A DNA stretch of 64,000 nt from positions 47,900,984-47,964,983 of the forward strand of contig NC_088300.1 of the NCBI RefSeq assembly GCF_032854445.1. Direction: 5' to 3'. Source of the stretch: Liolophura sinensis (lineage: Eukaryota; Mollusca; Polyplacophora; Chitonida; Chitonidae). Both the position numbers and the translations under genes were made by a program. How positions within the stretch are numbered: the first letter of the stretch is position 1; each line of letters begins with the position of its first letter. Below the pieces are notes generated by a model. That model was not told where the DNA came from, did no database searches, and saw only the letters and a program-made list of their open reading frames with translations. This document shows, one piece after another, positions 42,730-55,599 of this stretch.

Positions 42730-45230
42730 CGTTAAGAATGGATCACTATATTTAGCGCTTTAACTCTGTCAAAAAACCGTTTGTCTCTGATTCTACTCCA
42801 TTAGCATTTGTTCATTGTGTCAATAACATGCCAATACCCTATCAAATTAAGATTCCGCATAGTAAATGAAATAGTAATGAAAATACAACCGAGATTCCTT
42901 GATAATTAAGGAACAAATAAAGAAGAATTAAACTGTCTTGTTCTGAAGGCGTTTTCAAAACCAGTACAGTAAGCAATGTATTTCTGTTCCTGGTATCGGT
43001 GTTGGGAGAACAGCACAAAATAGAACCTATTCAACGTTTACATATCTACGTTAAAATACACGCCCAGAATAAGACTTCATGAATATCTCATCTGTCTTTC
43101 ATTCCTTCCAGTTTTAAGCAGTGTTGCGTTTAATTGTTAAGGTGTGTTGTCAGCCTATATGTCATGTGTAGTTCATATAGCTGTGCTCACAAAACACAGT
43201 CAACAGTGCAAGAGGAAGTACTTGTTTATCGAAGACAGGTAGAGTGTATATGTGTGAGTGTATATGTGAAAAAAGCCTAATGTAACTTTATAAGGATTTT
43301 CTAACCTTATATAGGCCTAAAGTGTACCGTATTTCACGTTTAAAATACATTTTCGAAGATGGTATTACAAGATTTAGTATTTTCTCATATTCTCATTCTC
43401 ATTTATCATTGTTTATTATTTTATTCTGATCGAAAAAATAGTCAAAATTCCATAATTTCCTCTTCTCTTTTGATGCAGGAATTATAAATATATAGACACA
43501 GTTTCATGTCAGCATAGTACATTGTGGTGTGCTTTTAGTTAAAATATAATTCTGTTTTTGAAGACATGACTGTGAGCCTTGAAAATATACTTTGCGACAT
43601 GCGCCTTTGCAAACATTACTGGTAAAGGTATTTCCTCACCTGTATAAACAGATGGCTGTCCGACAATATTAAATTTACCCGCGGTAGTGTCGCTCTAATG
43701 CTTGGAGTCCCACTCTGCACAATTTGTATTTCGCTATAAGATGAACGCATTCAGAGGATGAAAACGATTGAGCCGTAAATAAATAAGAGCGTCTATTTAT
43801 TATATTGTAACCAAAGGCATGTGCTGCGTGTATATCCACTGGATATATACGCACATGTACAACAGTGAGTGTAGGGTGCGAACATCGTTGTTGGCGGCGT
43901 GTGTGGTTTATCTGCCTGAATTTGTGTTTTATTCTTTCATAAAATAAAAACTGTAAGTCTATATAGCCTAATTAATGCACGTCTTTATTCTTAGGGAAAA
44001 AATACTTGTGTGGCAAAGAAATTATCTAAATATAGCCATGTGTCACCATTAAAGAATTGAAGAAAAGCTGTAAATATATGCAGAAAGAATCAAGACTATA
44101 CTTGTTTATTTGTAATTTCGCAATACATGACAGTGCAAATGTCTTTCGTTTTGTAGAAAAACTGCATAAAAAAAGTATATTACATATCTACTGGTTCAAT
44201 ACGTGCAGTGTCTAATTATATGCATATGTGGAATAAAGCTAGTTGTCTCATACGATCATCCCGATGTGCAAAATATGCCATTTGCATATATGCATATTAG
44301 GCAGAAAGTTATGTAGCCTTCTGTGTTTTGTATAGACCACTGATACCCACATACCATTGGTGTATTTGAAGTAAGATGTCTGTGTGATTTTACATGCATA
44401 TTGTGTTTGTACATACACAAACCCACAGGGTGATTTCTGTTTAATTATTTTATCAGTTAAAAATAAACCATGATGTGAATATGCTTATTAGGCATAGAGA
44501 AGCGTCCCTTTGATTCTTATCCACCGATGTGGTTATCCATTAAGAGTCTACAGCTATACAAACTCTGTGAGGCATCACGTGTCAATTTGTCACAAATCGA
44601 GAAACCGACACCGAAGTTGCTTAGATCAGAGTGCAGTATAATTATATGCTATGTTTTGATTATCCACCAAGAGGAAATTTAACACTCCACACTCGGTGTT
44701 GGATCAGTCCAAGCCACAGTGAGTCGTCGATACTTCCCAGCCTCTATGCTGTGGAAAAGGCCTTGGTATACCTTTACGACATTTCATGGGGGAAATCTTG
44801 TAAGTTGTTTCCATGGAAATGTTTGACAAAGAAACTATATTCAGCCATCTGTGTGAAAGTGTAGTTCACAATGGTTAATATACAGCGACCAGTCTGTTTC
44901 AGAAAAGAGGCCATATACTCATCGGTATTTCAACTGCGTAGAATTGACAGGAAACCATATTCAGTTCATCGTTTGGTAGGATCAGGTTTTAAAGAGACTG
45001 ATAATCGCGTTTCCTACCTTGTTAGGTTAAATCTAAATTTAGAAAACCGTGCTTAAGTCTATCAGTCAAGTAAATAATCTTAACTACACACATCATCCAC
45101 ATCACGTGTATTTTATATATATCGCTACGATAGGGCTGAGATATTGCCGATGTGGCGTTAAGCCATAATCATTCATTCACAGGCAAGCAAAGATCAAGGA
45201 GTCGAGGCCATAGTGTCAGTGTACAACTGA
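42730..45230. other. Intergenic, no recognised gene
   Basis: AT-rich. A fragment of a SINE-type tail (GATATTGCCGATGTGGCGTT) lies at about 45140. Frames at 44631 and 44871 lack support. Confidence 0.5.
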
Positions 45231-45234
45231 GATT

Positions 45235-46477
45235 TTTATTCATCAAATGTAGAAAAATAAATTCGTAACAAAAATATGTAACAACACATCAGACAATTTT
45301 GTGTTGGCTATGAGGGACAACAAATCTTACATTAAAATTCCCCAAAAAAGAAAAAAATCATATAACAGCAACTGAGAAATATTTAATTTTTAAAATTATA
45401 TTTAAATAATATAAAATGATGCCAATATATATCTCTCTTTATTCCGCGTTTCGTTTCTTTACTTAAGACGAAACGTTGTCAACACTATATCTGCAACATG
45501 TGCACCACAGATGATAACTTAAGCTAAACACAACTGATGACATTAGTAAATTAAATATTTTAATTCCAGACTTCGCCAGTTATAATAAAACAACAACATA
45601 GACAAGTCAATCGGTCTACCATTTTTAAAATGACAACACAGATAACATAGAGTACATACACAGGGAATTTATAAGCACCTGACGAACACATGGTAACAAA
45701 ATAACAGTCTGAAGTATAAAATTCAGTGCAAAAATGGATGTATGTTATATGGTGTGAATATGAGGAGAAAATGCCCTGAAACGGGTAGTACTTACAAAAT
45801 AACCAAAAACGGTTATTGACATTTGATCTGGTAACTTTAGAAACAGCGATGTTACAACGACAACAGGAATGTGGATCACGATAGGAACCGGAAGACGGAT
45901 TTGACGAGTGAAAACGGACTTTAGGTTTAATTAAATACAGGTGGTTATTTATAGGAGGTATAACACGTGATTTTATTATCAACAGGTCTTAACTATATAA
46001 GTAAAAAATTGTCTTTGAATTGTCTTTGAGTATGTCTCGCTTTGTATAAATGCAACTGTTCTTCTTCCTGGGAATGAAATATTATTGCTCGTAACATGAT
46101 GTCTCCCAAGTTATCAGACGCACAGGCAATGCCATGACATGGCAGGTTTTCAAATAAATATATAGTAAAAGCATTCAATACTCGCACTATTTTGCTCCGA
46201 ATGCAGTCGTATCGTCCGCCAGGGACAGATGCTGCTCCATCCGATAGGTGGCGACACCAGTTTGCGGGAGGTCGCACAAGTCACATTCACGAGGCCTCCG
46301 AGATTTCGTGACGCACAAAGGAAACTTGTCTCTTTCCCCCTCTCCATATTTCTTGTTCGGCCGCCACAGGTGAATTAACGATGGGATTGAAAAAGGAACT
46401 TAACTGACAACGTCATCCCATAATTGTCACCAGAAGTGATGAAATGTACACCTGAAGCTGAGTCACAGAAAGGGTAG
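45235..46477 (-). other. Probable 3' UTR of the long ETS isoform
   Basis: Downstream of the distal ETS stop codon. The minus strand has a candidate AATAAA at 45240-45235. The 140-codon minus-strand frame at 45560-45982 lies inside and shows no domain. The 3' end is inferred only. Confidence 0.35.
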
Positions 46478-46568
46478 TCAATTTTTCCAGCCATGTGAAT
46501 TTTTCCCAAACTTGTAGACAAGTCTCTTACCGTCGACGCGATCAAGGATTCCCCGTTTGTAGTAATAC
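46478..46568 (-). CDS. ETS gene, distal last exon (canonical)
   Basis: Acceptor TTTTCTAACAG, phase 2. Encodes the end of the ETS domain, [21 protein letters not shown], then GKNSHGW and a stop two residues later. It has the conserved three Tyr after the recognition helix and the KFG wing strand. Confidence 0.93.
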
Positions 46569-49317
46569 CTGTTAGAAAATTAAAAAATTCATTACAACTT
46601 TGTCCAATGCAATAACGCCATCTGACACCAAAGTTGTTGATCATGTAAACAAAGGTGTGCATGGGATAATCACAGAAAGAAGAAACAACTTTAATATTAA
46701 GAGCTCAGTTTAAGTAAACAATTAGAAATCGCAAATTGAATATATAATCAATTGAACACCACATATAATCCCATGCGTTAGTAAGATTACAGGTAGACAT
46801 GTAACATCAACGTGCAGATTAGTTTATTTGACAAAGACAATAAAGTGTTAGATAATGACCTATGAAATAGGGACGCCAGTCGTATTGCTCAATCCTGCCA
46901 CCCAGAAGCTTTGCTGCCGAATTTGAAACACAGTTTTTTCGGATATTTCCCAGTTTTTGGTAGACTGGCAAAAAATCCCGTTGTGCGACAAAACCTGTGA
47001 TAAAGAAACACAATTCCCTGTGAACCGAATGTGACAAGCACGTGCATAAAGGTACGAGGAAGTTTTTGTTGTGTAAATGTGGGAGCAATTTAATACCACC
47101 GTCACGGTTGAGATGAGAGCTGTATTATCCGTATATCCACATAAATACACATGTATGTACCCCAACTTTTTATCATATCGTGACAAGACCTATAGGATCA
47201 CATGAATGGTGATATGTAAGAGCTGCCCAGGCACCCATGCAAATTCCGCAAACCCACTCATGCATTTTGAACTTTGTATTGTGCTATCCTGTGTAACATA
47301 TGAGTCATGCTCCAAACCAACATCTACACTTACCTCATGGCTCGGCTCAGTTTCTCGTAAGTCATGCATTTGTTGTTTTTCTTGCGTCCCCACATTTGTG
47401 CCACGGCTTCTGACTGGACGAACCGGAACACGCCCTCCTTTTTGTCTTCCCATTTAATTAGAGTTGGGTTGAATTTTGGGTCTTTCAAGGTATCCCTGAT
47501 GAACTCCCATAAGTGATTCCCTTTGGAAGCTGTAATGAAAAGATACAATATTGTTCAAGAAGAATACTGACCATGGATAGTTTCTCTAGAAATCGGATGG
47601 TGGAGAAAAATATGAAGAGGAAAATGATAAATATCACATCACTCTAAGTGATGTCACTCTTAAAGTTAAATTTAATGACTATTTTAGCGCGTCTGTGTTG
47701 TCAGTGGAAAAGCATTAAAGGATCTTTGTTTCGCAGACATGTAAACTTTACTTTCACTTTTCAAAACCAGAGTCATGATGGAGTAAATGTGTAACGTACC
47801 TTGACCGGCTGGCCTTCCCCGATTGTTCTGTTTCTTTGGCGGTGTTGGGTAAGCTACCTCGCTGTCCTCACTGACATCACTGCAGATGCTGGATAAACTG
47901 TTGGTATGGCAACGATACTTGGTGGGGAGACAACTCTGGGGGTAGAGGTCACGTGGCCAGGCATCCATTTCCATGCTATCTACGTTGTGTTCAGAATAGC
48001 TGTCAGACTCGCTGAAATATCCATTATCCACGGGCTCAATGTTGGATTCTACGCCAGGGATTTCTATAGGTAGCTTGAGGTCTATGTCGTAGATGTCACC
48101 ACCAATCAAAACCTTGATACCGTCTTCAGCTGTGAAAAACACAAATTTGGAAACTTAAGTCAAGGCCTAATGAGACAACAAAGTTCATATTTGTAAATTC
48201 AGGGGAGGTAACGTAGGCATTGCTCATACAACGCTCATATAGCATTCAACTCTCACGGCTAGAATAATTCCTGTTACCGTGAGATAAAATTTGTTTTTAT
48301 GATGATACGAAAAAAGTTTTTAAAATTCTCGTGTAAAATGCAAGGCATATAGAATAAATGAAAGAGGTAAAGACATTCCAGTATTTACTTACTGCAAGTA
48401 GAATTGGAGATGTCTGTAAGTTTGTCTTCTGCGTATGGCGCGGAGGCCAACATAGGAAAGTTGTCCGGCGTTACGCTCCTGTCACACTTTGGCTCAGAAA
48501 ATTTTGCTGCAGGGTTGAAGACAAAAAGACACTGCATTAATCACTTCAGGAAGTAATTACTGGAGGTATAAATATGACGACCTGAATTCGTTTGCATAAT
48601 TCCGCCTCAAAGCGGAAGTTAATCAAAAGTCTCAGCTAATTTAAAAACAACAAAAAAATCAGCTATTTTAAACTGTTATGCCATTTTTAAACTTAAATCC
48701 GGGATGAAGATAGTTGTTGTGAAGAGCGCTGGGTATCATCTCATTAGACAATAAGCATACAGCCTAACGTAAATGTAACTTGGGAATTCCCGACCTACGC
48801 GAAATTCGTGTAAACTTAATGTAAAGAAACAAGATTTTCAGAAAAATCAATAAACACATGTAGATATGCAGATAAAAGATGTTTGGTTAAAAAGACCCCA
48901 GACTTTCAATAAAAGTAACAAGAACCACAAAAAGTATATCGCTAGAAGTAGTGTCGCTTCTATCTTATATCTCTTACCTTCTTTCAGGAGATTCTGAAGA
49001 ATGCCGAATAAGTAAGCCCCGTATACTGGATCGCGTCTCTCAAAGTCCTCTCTTTGCATGCGACACAGCTGCTGGCCAGTGATATTCTGAAAATGTTCTC
49101 CACGGATCTGTGACGTGTCCAAATTGTGTTTTTCCGCAACAAAGTAGACCCAGTTGAGCACATCCGGTGAAGACCAGTGTTCAGGGTGCTGCGCTGTCCA
49201 ACTGTGTAACCCGCTATGATCAACGGCTGTAAACAGCAAAAGGCGCTGATATTTTTCATTTCAAAATTCATAACCATTTTTATTTAAATGCAGTCCTTCC
49301 AAGAAAGTCTTTCTGCA

Positions 49318-49371
<54 letters not shown>

Positions 49372-50249
49372 CGGCATTGACGAAAACGTTTTCATAATTC
49401 TTCACTCATTGATTGATTTATACTTAATGATTTATCTAATACACATTTAATAAGATTCTGCAATGTGATCAAAGCGTATCTGAACGTACCTGGGGAATAT
49501 GTACAGTGGTTGAAAATCTGGTCAAATGAGGGCAGAGGAGAGGCCATGAGGTCTGAGCAACTCAAACTTCCAAAATCCTTGTCAGGCTCAGGTTTGATCA
49601 TCATGCAGGGATCATACATGGATAATTCGTCACTCAACGCGAACATAGGTTCTTCCAACTGTTGACAAGGAAAATGACAAGTGAATAACAAACACCAGGG
49701 GGCCTAGATCAATGAACTATAAGAAGTGAATCATCAATAAATAGAGCAAAGTGGCGGAGACAACTTGAAGCTATAGAGAATACACAGAGAAGTCTTCTGA
49801 ATAGCAGGACTACACGCTAATCACAACGGGCAGACTATATAGACATGTGAACGACCTTGGTCAAACTACTGACGACTGCCTTCCGGATCGATATTAAAGT
49901 ATATGGACAAAATTGAAAGTTCCACTCACACATCGGTCTGTTGGAGGAGTAGAGACAGTTCGAAATCTGCTAACGCACGGTATCAAGTCGGTTTTGGCTT
50001 ATATATTACCGGTAAATGAGAAAGAACGGTCGATAAAAGTTGTAGTTGACAGTCGACTAGTAGCTGACACACAAACAAGTGCATAACATAGCATTCTCTA
50101 ACCAGTAGTCTTTGTGGAATATTAATGAAATGAAGTTTCAAGAATAATATAATATAATATGCTGTACTTACCGATTGTACGGGGGAAGGAATGCAGTTCA
50201 TTTTGCCGTTGTTCGTCCTCTTCTGTAATACGTGGTCCTCGTTAATCAT
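46478..50249 (-). CDS. ETS transcription factor, ELF3/EHF (ESE) type, isoform with canonical ETS end
   Basis: Sequence-specific nuclear transcription factor. Seven coding exons, all GT..AG and phase-consistent: 50249-50172, 49658-49490, 49226-48978, 48506-48393, 48129-47800, 47529-47334, and the distal last exon 46568-46478; CDS 1227 nt, 408 residues. The first 82 residues carry an acidic part ([21 protein letters not shown] resembles a SUMO site). Residues about 83-165 are a Pointed/SAM domain ([24 protein letters not shown]). A linker with [13 protein letters not shown] (AT-hook-like GRP) follows. The ETS domain covers about residues 315-405: [48 protein letters not shown], then [20 protein letters not shown]. 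Domain order N-PNT, C-ETS, the AT-hook-like motif and the size (human ELF3 is about 370) fit the ESE subfamily, which regulates epithelial genes in other animals. The start ATG is the first in the phase-0 exon. Confidence 0.92.
46823..46828 (-). terminator. Poly(A) signal of the short ETS isoform
   Basis: AATAAA on the minus strand, 61 nt after the proximal stop. It would let the proximal last exon end its own transcript. Confidence 0.6.
46889..46994 (-). CDS. ETS gene, proximal alternative last exon (divergent)
   Basis: Acceptor TTTATCACAG, phase 2, the same phase as the distal exon. It encodes [20 protein letters not shown], then [13 protein letters not shown] and a stop two residues later. 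Aligned to the distal exon it keeps the start Arg, a Gly, (K/R)L..KFG and GW, so it is a duplicated copy. The three Tyr are replaced (F, C, R) and about five residues are inserted before the wing. Using it gives a 413-residue isoform (CDS 1242 nt). The open frame and aligned stop argue against random sequence. Confidence 0.8.
47334..47529 (-). CDS. ETS gene, exon with first two thirds of the ETS domain
   Basis: Acceptor TTTTCATTACAG (phase 1) and donor AG|GTAAGTG (phase 2). Encodes from SKGNHLWEF to EKLSRAMR, including most of the recognition helix. The last Arg codon is split, and either last exon completes it as Arg. Confidence 0.95.
48978..49226 (-). CDS. ETS gene, Pointed-domain exon
   Basis: 249 nt, phase 1 on both sides. 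Encodes the whole PNT domain from [13 protein letters not shown] to [11 protein letters not shown]. Paralogous to the exon at 11692-11944. Confidence 0.93.
49319..49368. repeat. (AT)n microsatellite in ETS intron
   Basis: About 25 AT units between the acidic-region exon and the PNT exon. Confidence 0.95.
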
Positions 50250-50420
50250 AACCTTGAAGCGCAATGGAGAGAAATGAAAAAAAAAATTAAGTTCAAAAAT
50301 TTTAAACCCTACAAAGAATGGCATAATAACTGAACACAAATTTTGAAATAAAACCAGTGAAAAGGCTTTCTTGTGCAGGTATAGCCTATAAAACGGGGTA
50401 CACGAGGCCTTAGATCATAC

Positions 50421-50490
50421 CTGATATAGTCAGGTGAACAGTAGTAAATCACACTTGTCCGAGGTACATCCAGTCAAGTTCAGAACAGTT
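50421..50490 (-). other. ETS gene 5' UTR exon (predicted)
   Basis: Donor ATATCAG|GTATGAT at 50421-50414. The start is placed about 30 nt after the TATA box. The next exon begins shortly before the ATG at 50249, probably after CTTCAAG. Confidence 0.5.
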
Positions 50491-50516
50491 TTACCGATAC
50501 TATCTAGGCTTCGGGA

Positions 50517-50523
50517 CTTTATA
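50517..50523 (-). promoter_or_regulatory. TATA box of the ETS gene
   Basis: Minus strand GGGGTATAAAGTCCCG. It lies the right distance upstream of the predicted leader exon. Confidence 0.65.
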
Positions 50524-50639
50524 CCCCTTGACACAACCTCAGCCGAGTTACGTCACGCTTTGCCAGCCACAAGTCCAGTCACTCGTGGCCTAGTGATTCA
50601 GTCCTATCGACATTTCCTTGTATAAATGAATTTTCCTAG

Positions 50640-52255
50640 ACGGCTTCGAGTGTCTCCACGAATCAAGTATCACACTTTGATGTACGGGCTATAATACAGA
50701 GCTAGTATATAATAAACCCTTTCGACCAATCACAGGTGCAGGTTTACAAAATTACCCCAAATGTGTGTCACTCTATGCTAAATATGGTGTTCAAGTGGCG
50801 TGTCTAAAAATAGAGCGAGCTTCGTGACTGACCTAGTCTTATGCGGACATAAAACCGATGCATTCAATATTAGACAATAACCATTACCAATTTATGCAAT
50901 GCAAATTTACACAGATGACAATCAGATCACATGGTGCAAAACAGTGTCGGGAATGAAAAAATAAACGTGGCATTTGATATGTGTGTACAAAACGATTTTT
51001 AGGCACTTTTTGATTAGGATGAAACAGGATGTTTCGAATTTATCTTTGAACATCAACATATCGAAATATGCAGACAGAGAATGTTGTTACACTCTATGGA
51101 AGCCGTGAAAACTTCATAAAACCGACAATGCATGTAGATCAGAAATGCATAATAACCGTACACTATCACAACAAAACAATTAATATTCTCTAAATCTCTA
51201 CCTTTATAAGAAATCAAATGCTGTTGTTATTACTAACACTCTCAAGGATGCACATGTTGGTTTCATATATCCCTGAAACAAGACAGCGAATACTTGACTG
51301 CATTCGACCAGCCACAAACACAAGTAATTTATCTGAAATTAGGAATGCCTCAAAACACTGAAAACAGCTCAGAGCCCAAGGTGCACTGGCTTTCCGCATC
51401 AGTGACCACAGGGAAATACTGATAAACAGGACGACTATCACATGTTCTTACCTGAAGCTGGACGAGTATTGCTTGTTGTATAGCATACACACCGAGCCAA
51501 GCTGACCTGAAATAGTCCAGTCCATGTGACCAAGACCATTAGCCAATCAACGAGAGGGTTCAGAAAAGGGGATTCCCCCTTTATTTTTTTTCTGCTGTAG
51601 GTTAAATACAAGGTAACAAATCCGCCCTGATTGGCTCTTGCTTGAACTGACGTCAGCCTCACAATGAATCGACGGTTTGAGACCTTTTTGCAGGCCTTGG
51701 GCTTGTGTAATTATGGGGACAGACTGAATCCCTGCGTTGAAAGGCTTGATTAAATGACCGCTGTATTTCATGTGTGGCTTTTACCTGCTGCGGATGCTTG
51801 TGGCCTAGATATCACGATAGGCCTATTGTTCGATTCCATAGCATCGCACCACGCTCACCGTCGCTGTATAAACGACGAGGCCAAAAGTAGGTCACATACT
51901 CGGCACTGTCCCAACACAATGCAGTTCTCGGAAGGTCAGCTCCAGTTCTGAGAAGACGAGCATCCATGTCGAAGTTGCATCGTATCTAGGGCATGTTTGC
52001 ATTATTTATGTGTAGGACTTCTTGGCTATAGTATAAGCTCTTCGTTCATGATCCATTTCTTACGCTTCGCTTTATAACCTCGGTGGTAGAGTTCAGATCT
52101 CCATGGAAAAAATGACGTTATGATATATAGGTTATTGCCTGCAGCATTATTGATTGTATCGTAGATGGACTAAACTAATCCTTCTCACAGAGTTTATATT
52201 GGTTAAGACACTGCGCTCTTTATCTAAGCCAAGTTAATCCTTTTTGCAACTAAAA
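50640..52255. other. Upstream flank of the ETS gene
   Basis: No supported exon. Overlapping minus-strand frames at 51214-51771 lack domain or splice evidence. Could hold distal control elements, which cannot be judged from one sequence. Confidence 0.4.
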
Positions 52256-52260
52256 TTTTG

Positions 52261-52600
52261 GATAACAGACCGAAATCGGGCTCTCTCTGGCCTTTCATCT
52301 TGGGAGTCCGAGGTTCAACTCCAGATCATGGTCCTGATGAAAGGGCGGTGTATTGTTTTCACCGTGCTCTTGCAGATTCTTTTACCCATAACCGTCACCG
52401 CCGTCACATAGGTGAAATATTCTTGAGTTTGGCGTTTTAAACACGAGATGTAAACCGCGTTAAACCGCAATCATAAACACCGTTAAACCCCAGTTATAAA
52501 CAGTGTTAAGAACTAATCAAAAACGGCGTTAAACAACCATCATAAACATCGTTAAGCCTCAATCATGAGATGTCTTAAACCCCAATCAAACGCCTGGGCG
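52261..52600 (+). mobile_element. SINE with other head and a repeat tail
   Basis: Head CTTGGGAGTCCGAGGTTCAA has a box B-like GGTTCAACTCC. Core CGCCGTCACATAGGTGAAAT, TTCTTGAGTTTGGCG. The tail is not AAAT but about six units of AACACCGTTAAACCCCAATC type, which may be tail-borne minisatellite growth. Confidence 0.6.
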
Positions 52601-52842
52601 AATTGTATCAACAAGATTGTAGTAATTAATCCAGTACGTCTTTGTGGTTAAATATAAAAGGTTATATTCTCCAATATTAGCTAAATTCTTCTTCCTTCGT
52701 AGTTGTAGGTTCACCACAACTCTTCGTGGATTAGATTACACGTGGGTGTTTTGCGACACCGGTGCGCGTAAATGATGCCACATGTAACGTAGATCACCGG
52801 TGTTAGACATCCTGAATTGACCTGTCGGAGATGCTCATTATA

Positions 52843-52953
<111 letters not shown>

Positions 52954-52959
52954 ATCATT

Positions 52960-54155
52960 ATATCGCTAGCAATTTATCACATTATTATCAGTTCAGTTCT
53001 ATGGAAAACATGACGTGCACAAGTGATGGGGTGATTCAGTGTTAAGGGCTTTTGTTTTTCCTTCACCAGATTCATGTTGGCATTGTTCACGCCGACTTGG
53101 CAAGTGGCAGATGATAGCATCACATGAACATTTTAAGCAATATTTTAACAAAGATTTTAGTGTAAATGCATGTTCTCGAGTACTTCAAAGCTTTCGTATT
53201 ACTAGAGCAACGTACATAATATGAATAAATTAATTGATCTCTTCTGCCATAAACGATCACTCAAATAAATGTCCAGATAATGATTACACAGTTTAAAGGA
53301 AAATGGAAAGGTATTCGTATCAATGATGTGACAAGGAAATTTACTTTTAAAGTCCTTTTGGTCTCTTGCTGTTTCTAGACAGGAATTAGTAGAGTAATCA
53401 GTGAACGTTATAGTGCCGATCCCATAGTGGTATCTATATATAGCAGAGATATATATCCACCGTTAGGATTAATCCATCTAACTCATTCACTGTAAGTTTC
53501 TTAAGTTTTACAACACGTATAATTCTTTTGTAAGTAAATGTGGACAGAGCGTTCAGCATCTCCCTTTCGAATTGCTCTTTACCCACGGTCAGAGGCTGTA
53601 TATTCATTGTGTTGACTTAGATCGCTACGGTGGATATATGAACAGTCAAAGCAAAACTGAAACTAATATTTTTATTATCGATAACTTATATATTAATTTG
53701 GTACAGGTACAGGACTTGGATGCTGATTTCATTCATCGCCTTCAGCATTGCTTACGCCTTTTAATTTTAACTGAAAACTATTTGATTGCTTTTCTTTGTC
53801 TGCCTCCGTCCTAATTTCGTACTTCATATACTTCCATGGTTCTTTGGTGGTTTGTAATAAACGTTGCTTTGGGAATTGGCCCTCGATTATTGAGCTGGTA
53901 CGTTCATTTTGGTTGTTGACTGGTATACGAATGTCTGTTTCAGTCCAAGGCAGTAACCCTCTAGATGTCAAACTAATACACACACTTGGATAGTGAATAT
54001 TTCACAAATGATAATTTCCAGTTTAGCACTGGCTCACATAACTGTTTCGCTCCGCGTAGTTTTAGTCTAAGCACGAACATATAAATCCATCAAGCTAATT
54101 AACTAAACACTGTCTTGGGCTCGGGCATTAAACCAACTCGGGTTTCTTTCCCGTG
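52960..54155. other. Intergenic, no recognised gene
   Basis: AT-rich with frames of up to 84 codons and no support. Confidence 0.5.
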
Positions 54156-54159
54156 GCAG

Positions 54160-55345
54160 GAAGTTGTCCGCGCTTCATAAAGCTCGGGGTAAAGCCTTAG
54201 TGGCAATACATTGTCCACACTCGGTGTTTGTTCTCATGCCCTTTGGGGCAATACGTTGTCCGTCCTTCATAAAGTTCGGGTGTGTGTTCTCATGGCCTTA
54301 GCGGCAATACAGGGGCTTCCGTGGCTCAGTTGGTTAGCGCGCTAGCGCTGCCTAATGACCCAGGAGCCTCTCACCAATGCGGTCGTTGTGAGTTCAAGTC
54401 CAGCTCATGCTGGCTTCCTCTCCGGCCGTATGTTGGAACGTCTGTCAGCAACCTGCGGATGGTCGTGGGTTTCCCCCGGGCTCTGCCTGGTTTCAACTCA
54501 CCATAATGCTGGCCGCCGTCGTATAAGTGAAATATTCTTGAGTACGGCGTAAAACACCAGTCTAATAAATAAATAAATACTGGCAATAGATTGTCCATCT
54601 TTCATAAAGCCTGGGATTTGTTCTCGAGGCCTTAGTGGCAATAAGTTGTGCGTCCTTCATAAAGTTCAGGGTTTGTTCTCGTGGCCTTAGTGGCAATAAG
54701 TTGTCCGCCCTTTATAAACCCCGGGGTTTGTTCTCGTGACCTTAGCGGCAATAAGTTGTCCATCCTTCATAAAGCTTGGGATTTGTTCTCGTGGCTTTAG
54801 TGACAATACATTATCTACTCTTCATAAAGCTCGGAGTTTGTTCTCGGGGTCCTCGATAAAGTTATCTGTCCTTCATAAAGTTCGGGGTTTGTTCTCGTGA
54901 CTTTAGCGGCAATAAGTTGTTCATCCATCATAAACATCAGGCATTGTTCTCGTGGTCTTAGTGGCAATGTTGTCCGTTTTTCACAAAGTTCAGGTTTTGT
55001 CTTTGTGGTCTTAGTGACAATAAGTTCCCCGCCCTTTATAAACCTCGGGGATTGTTTTCGTGGCCTTTGTGGCAATACATTGTCCACCATTCATAAAGTT
55101 CGGGTCTTTGTTCTCGTGGCTTTGACGGCAATACATTATAATGTTCGGGGTATGTTCTCGTGGCCTTGGTGGAAATACGCTGTCCATCCTTCATAAAGCC
55201 CGGGATTTGTTCTCGTGGCCTTAGTGGCAATAAGTTGTATGTCCTTCATAAAGTTCAGGTTTGTTCTCGTGTCATAAGTTGTCCGTCCAGCATAAAGCTC
55301 GGGGTTTGACCTCGTGGCCTTTGGCAATAAGTTGTCGACAGCGCG
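54160..55345. repeat. 55-bp minisatellite
   Basis: Roughly 17 copies of a unit around TTCATAAAGCTCGGGGTTTG, TTCTCGTGGCCTTAGTGGCA, ATAAGTTGTCCGTCC. A SINE (54311-54579) splits the array. Confidence 0.9.
54311..54579 (+). mobile_element. Full-length SINE inside a minisatellite
   Basis: Complete: head GGGGCTTCCGTGGCTCAGTT, box B-like GAGTTCAAGTCC, body, core TCGTATAAGTGAAATATTC and an (AAAT)n tail. Little diverged from the 29156-29413 copy. Confidence 0.95.
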
Positions 55346-55599
55346 AGTATGGCGCGTTGGTGGGGATATACATAAAACATCACGGTGAAGCTTTAGGGGG
55401 GTCACACAAGTAGTTTATTGGGGTTTTCCAACAAAAAGTGTACAACCATTTGTGAGATATATTGTACACTTGGGGTCATCAAGTCAGTCGAGCAACTTTG
55501 GAATACGTAGTCATTTTAATGTCATGCTTTGCAGAACATCATGTTCCATCAGGTCACAATGGGGTTATCAGTGTAATAACTGTTTTGTGTTTGTCGTTT

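Noticed and set aside
45560-45982. 140-codon minus-strand frame
   Set aside because: No domain, and it lies in the probable 3' UTR of the ETS gene.
54282-54598. Reading frames near 54.3-54.6 kb, and equivalents at 4.5, 8.2, 10.1, 29.2 and 59.8 kb
   Set aside because: They are translations of SINE copies.
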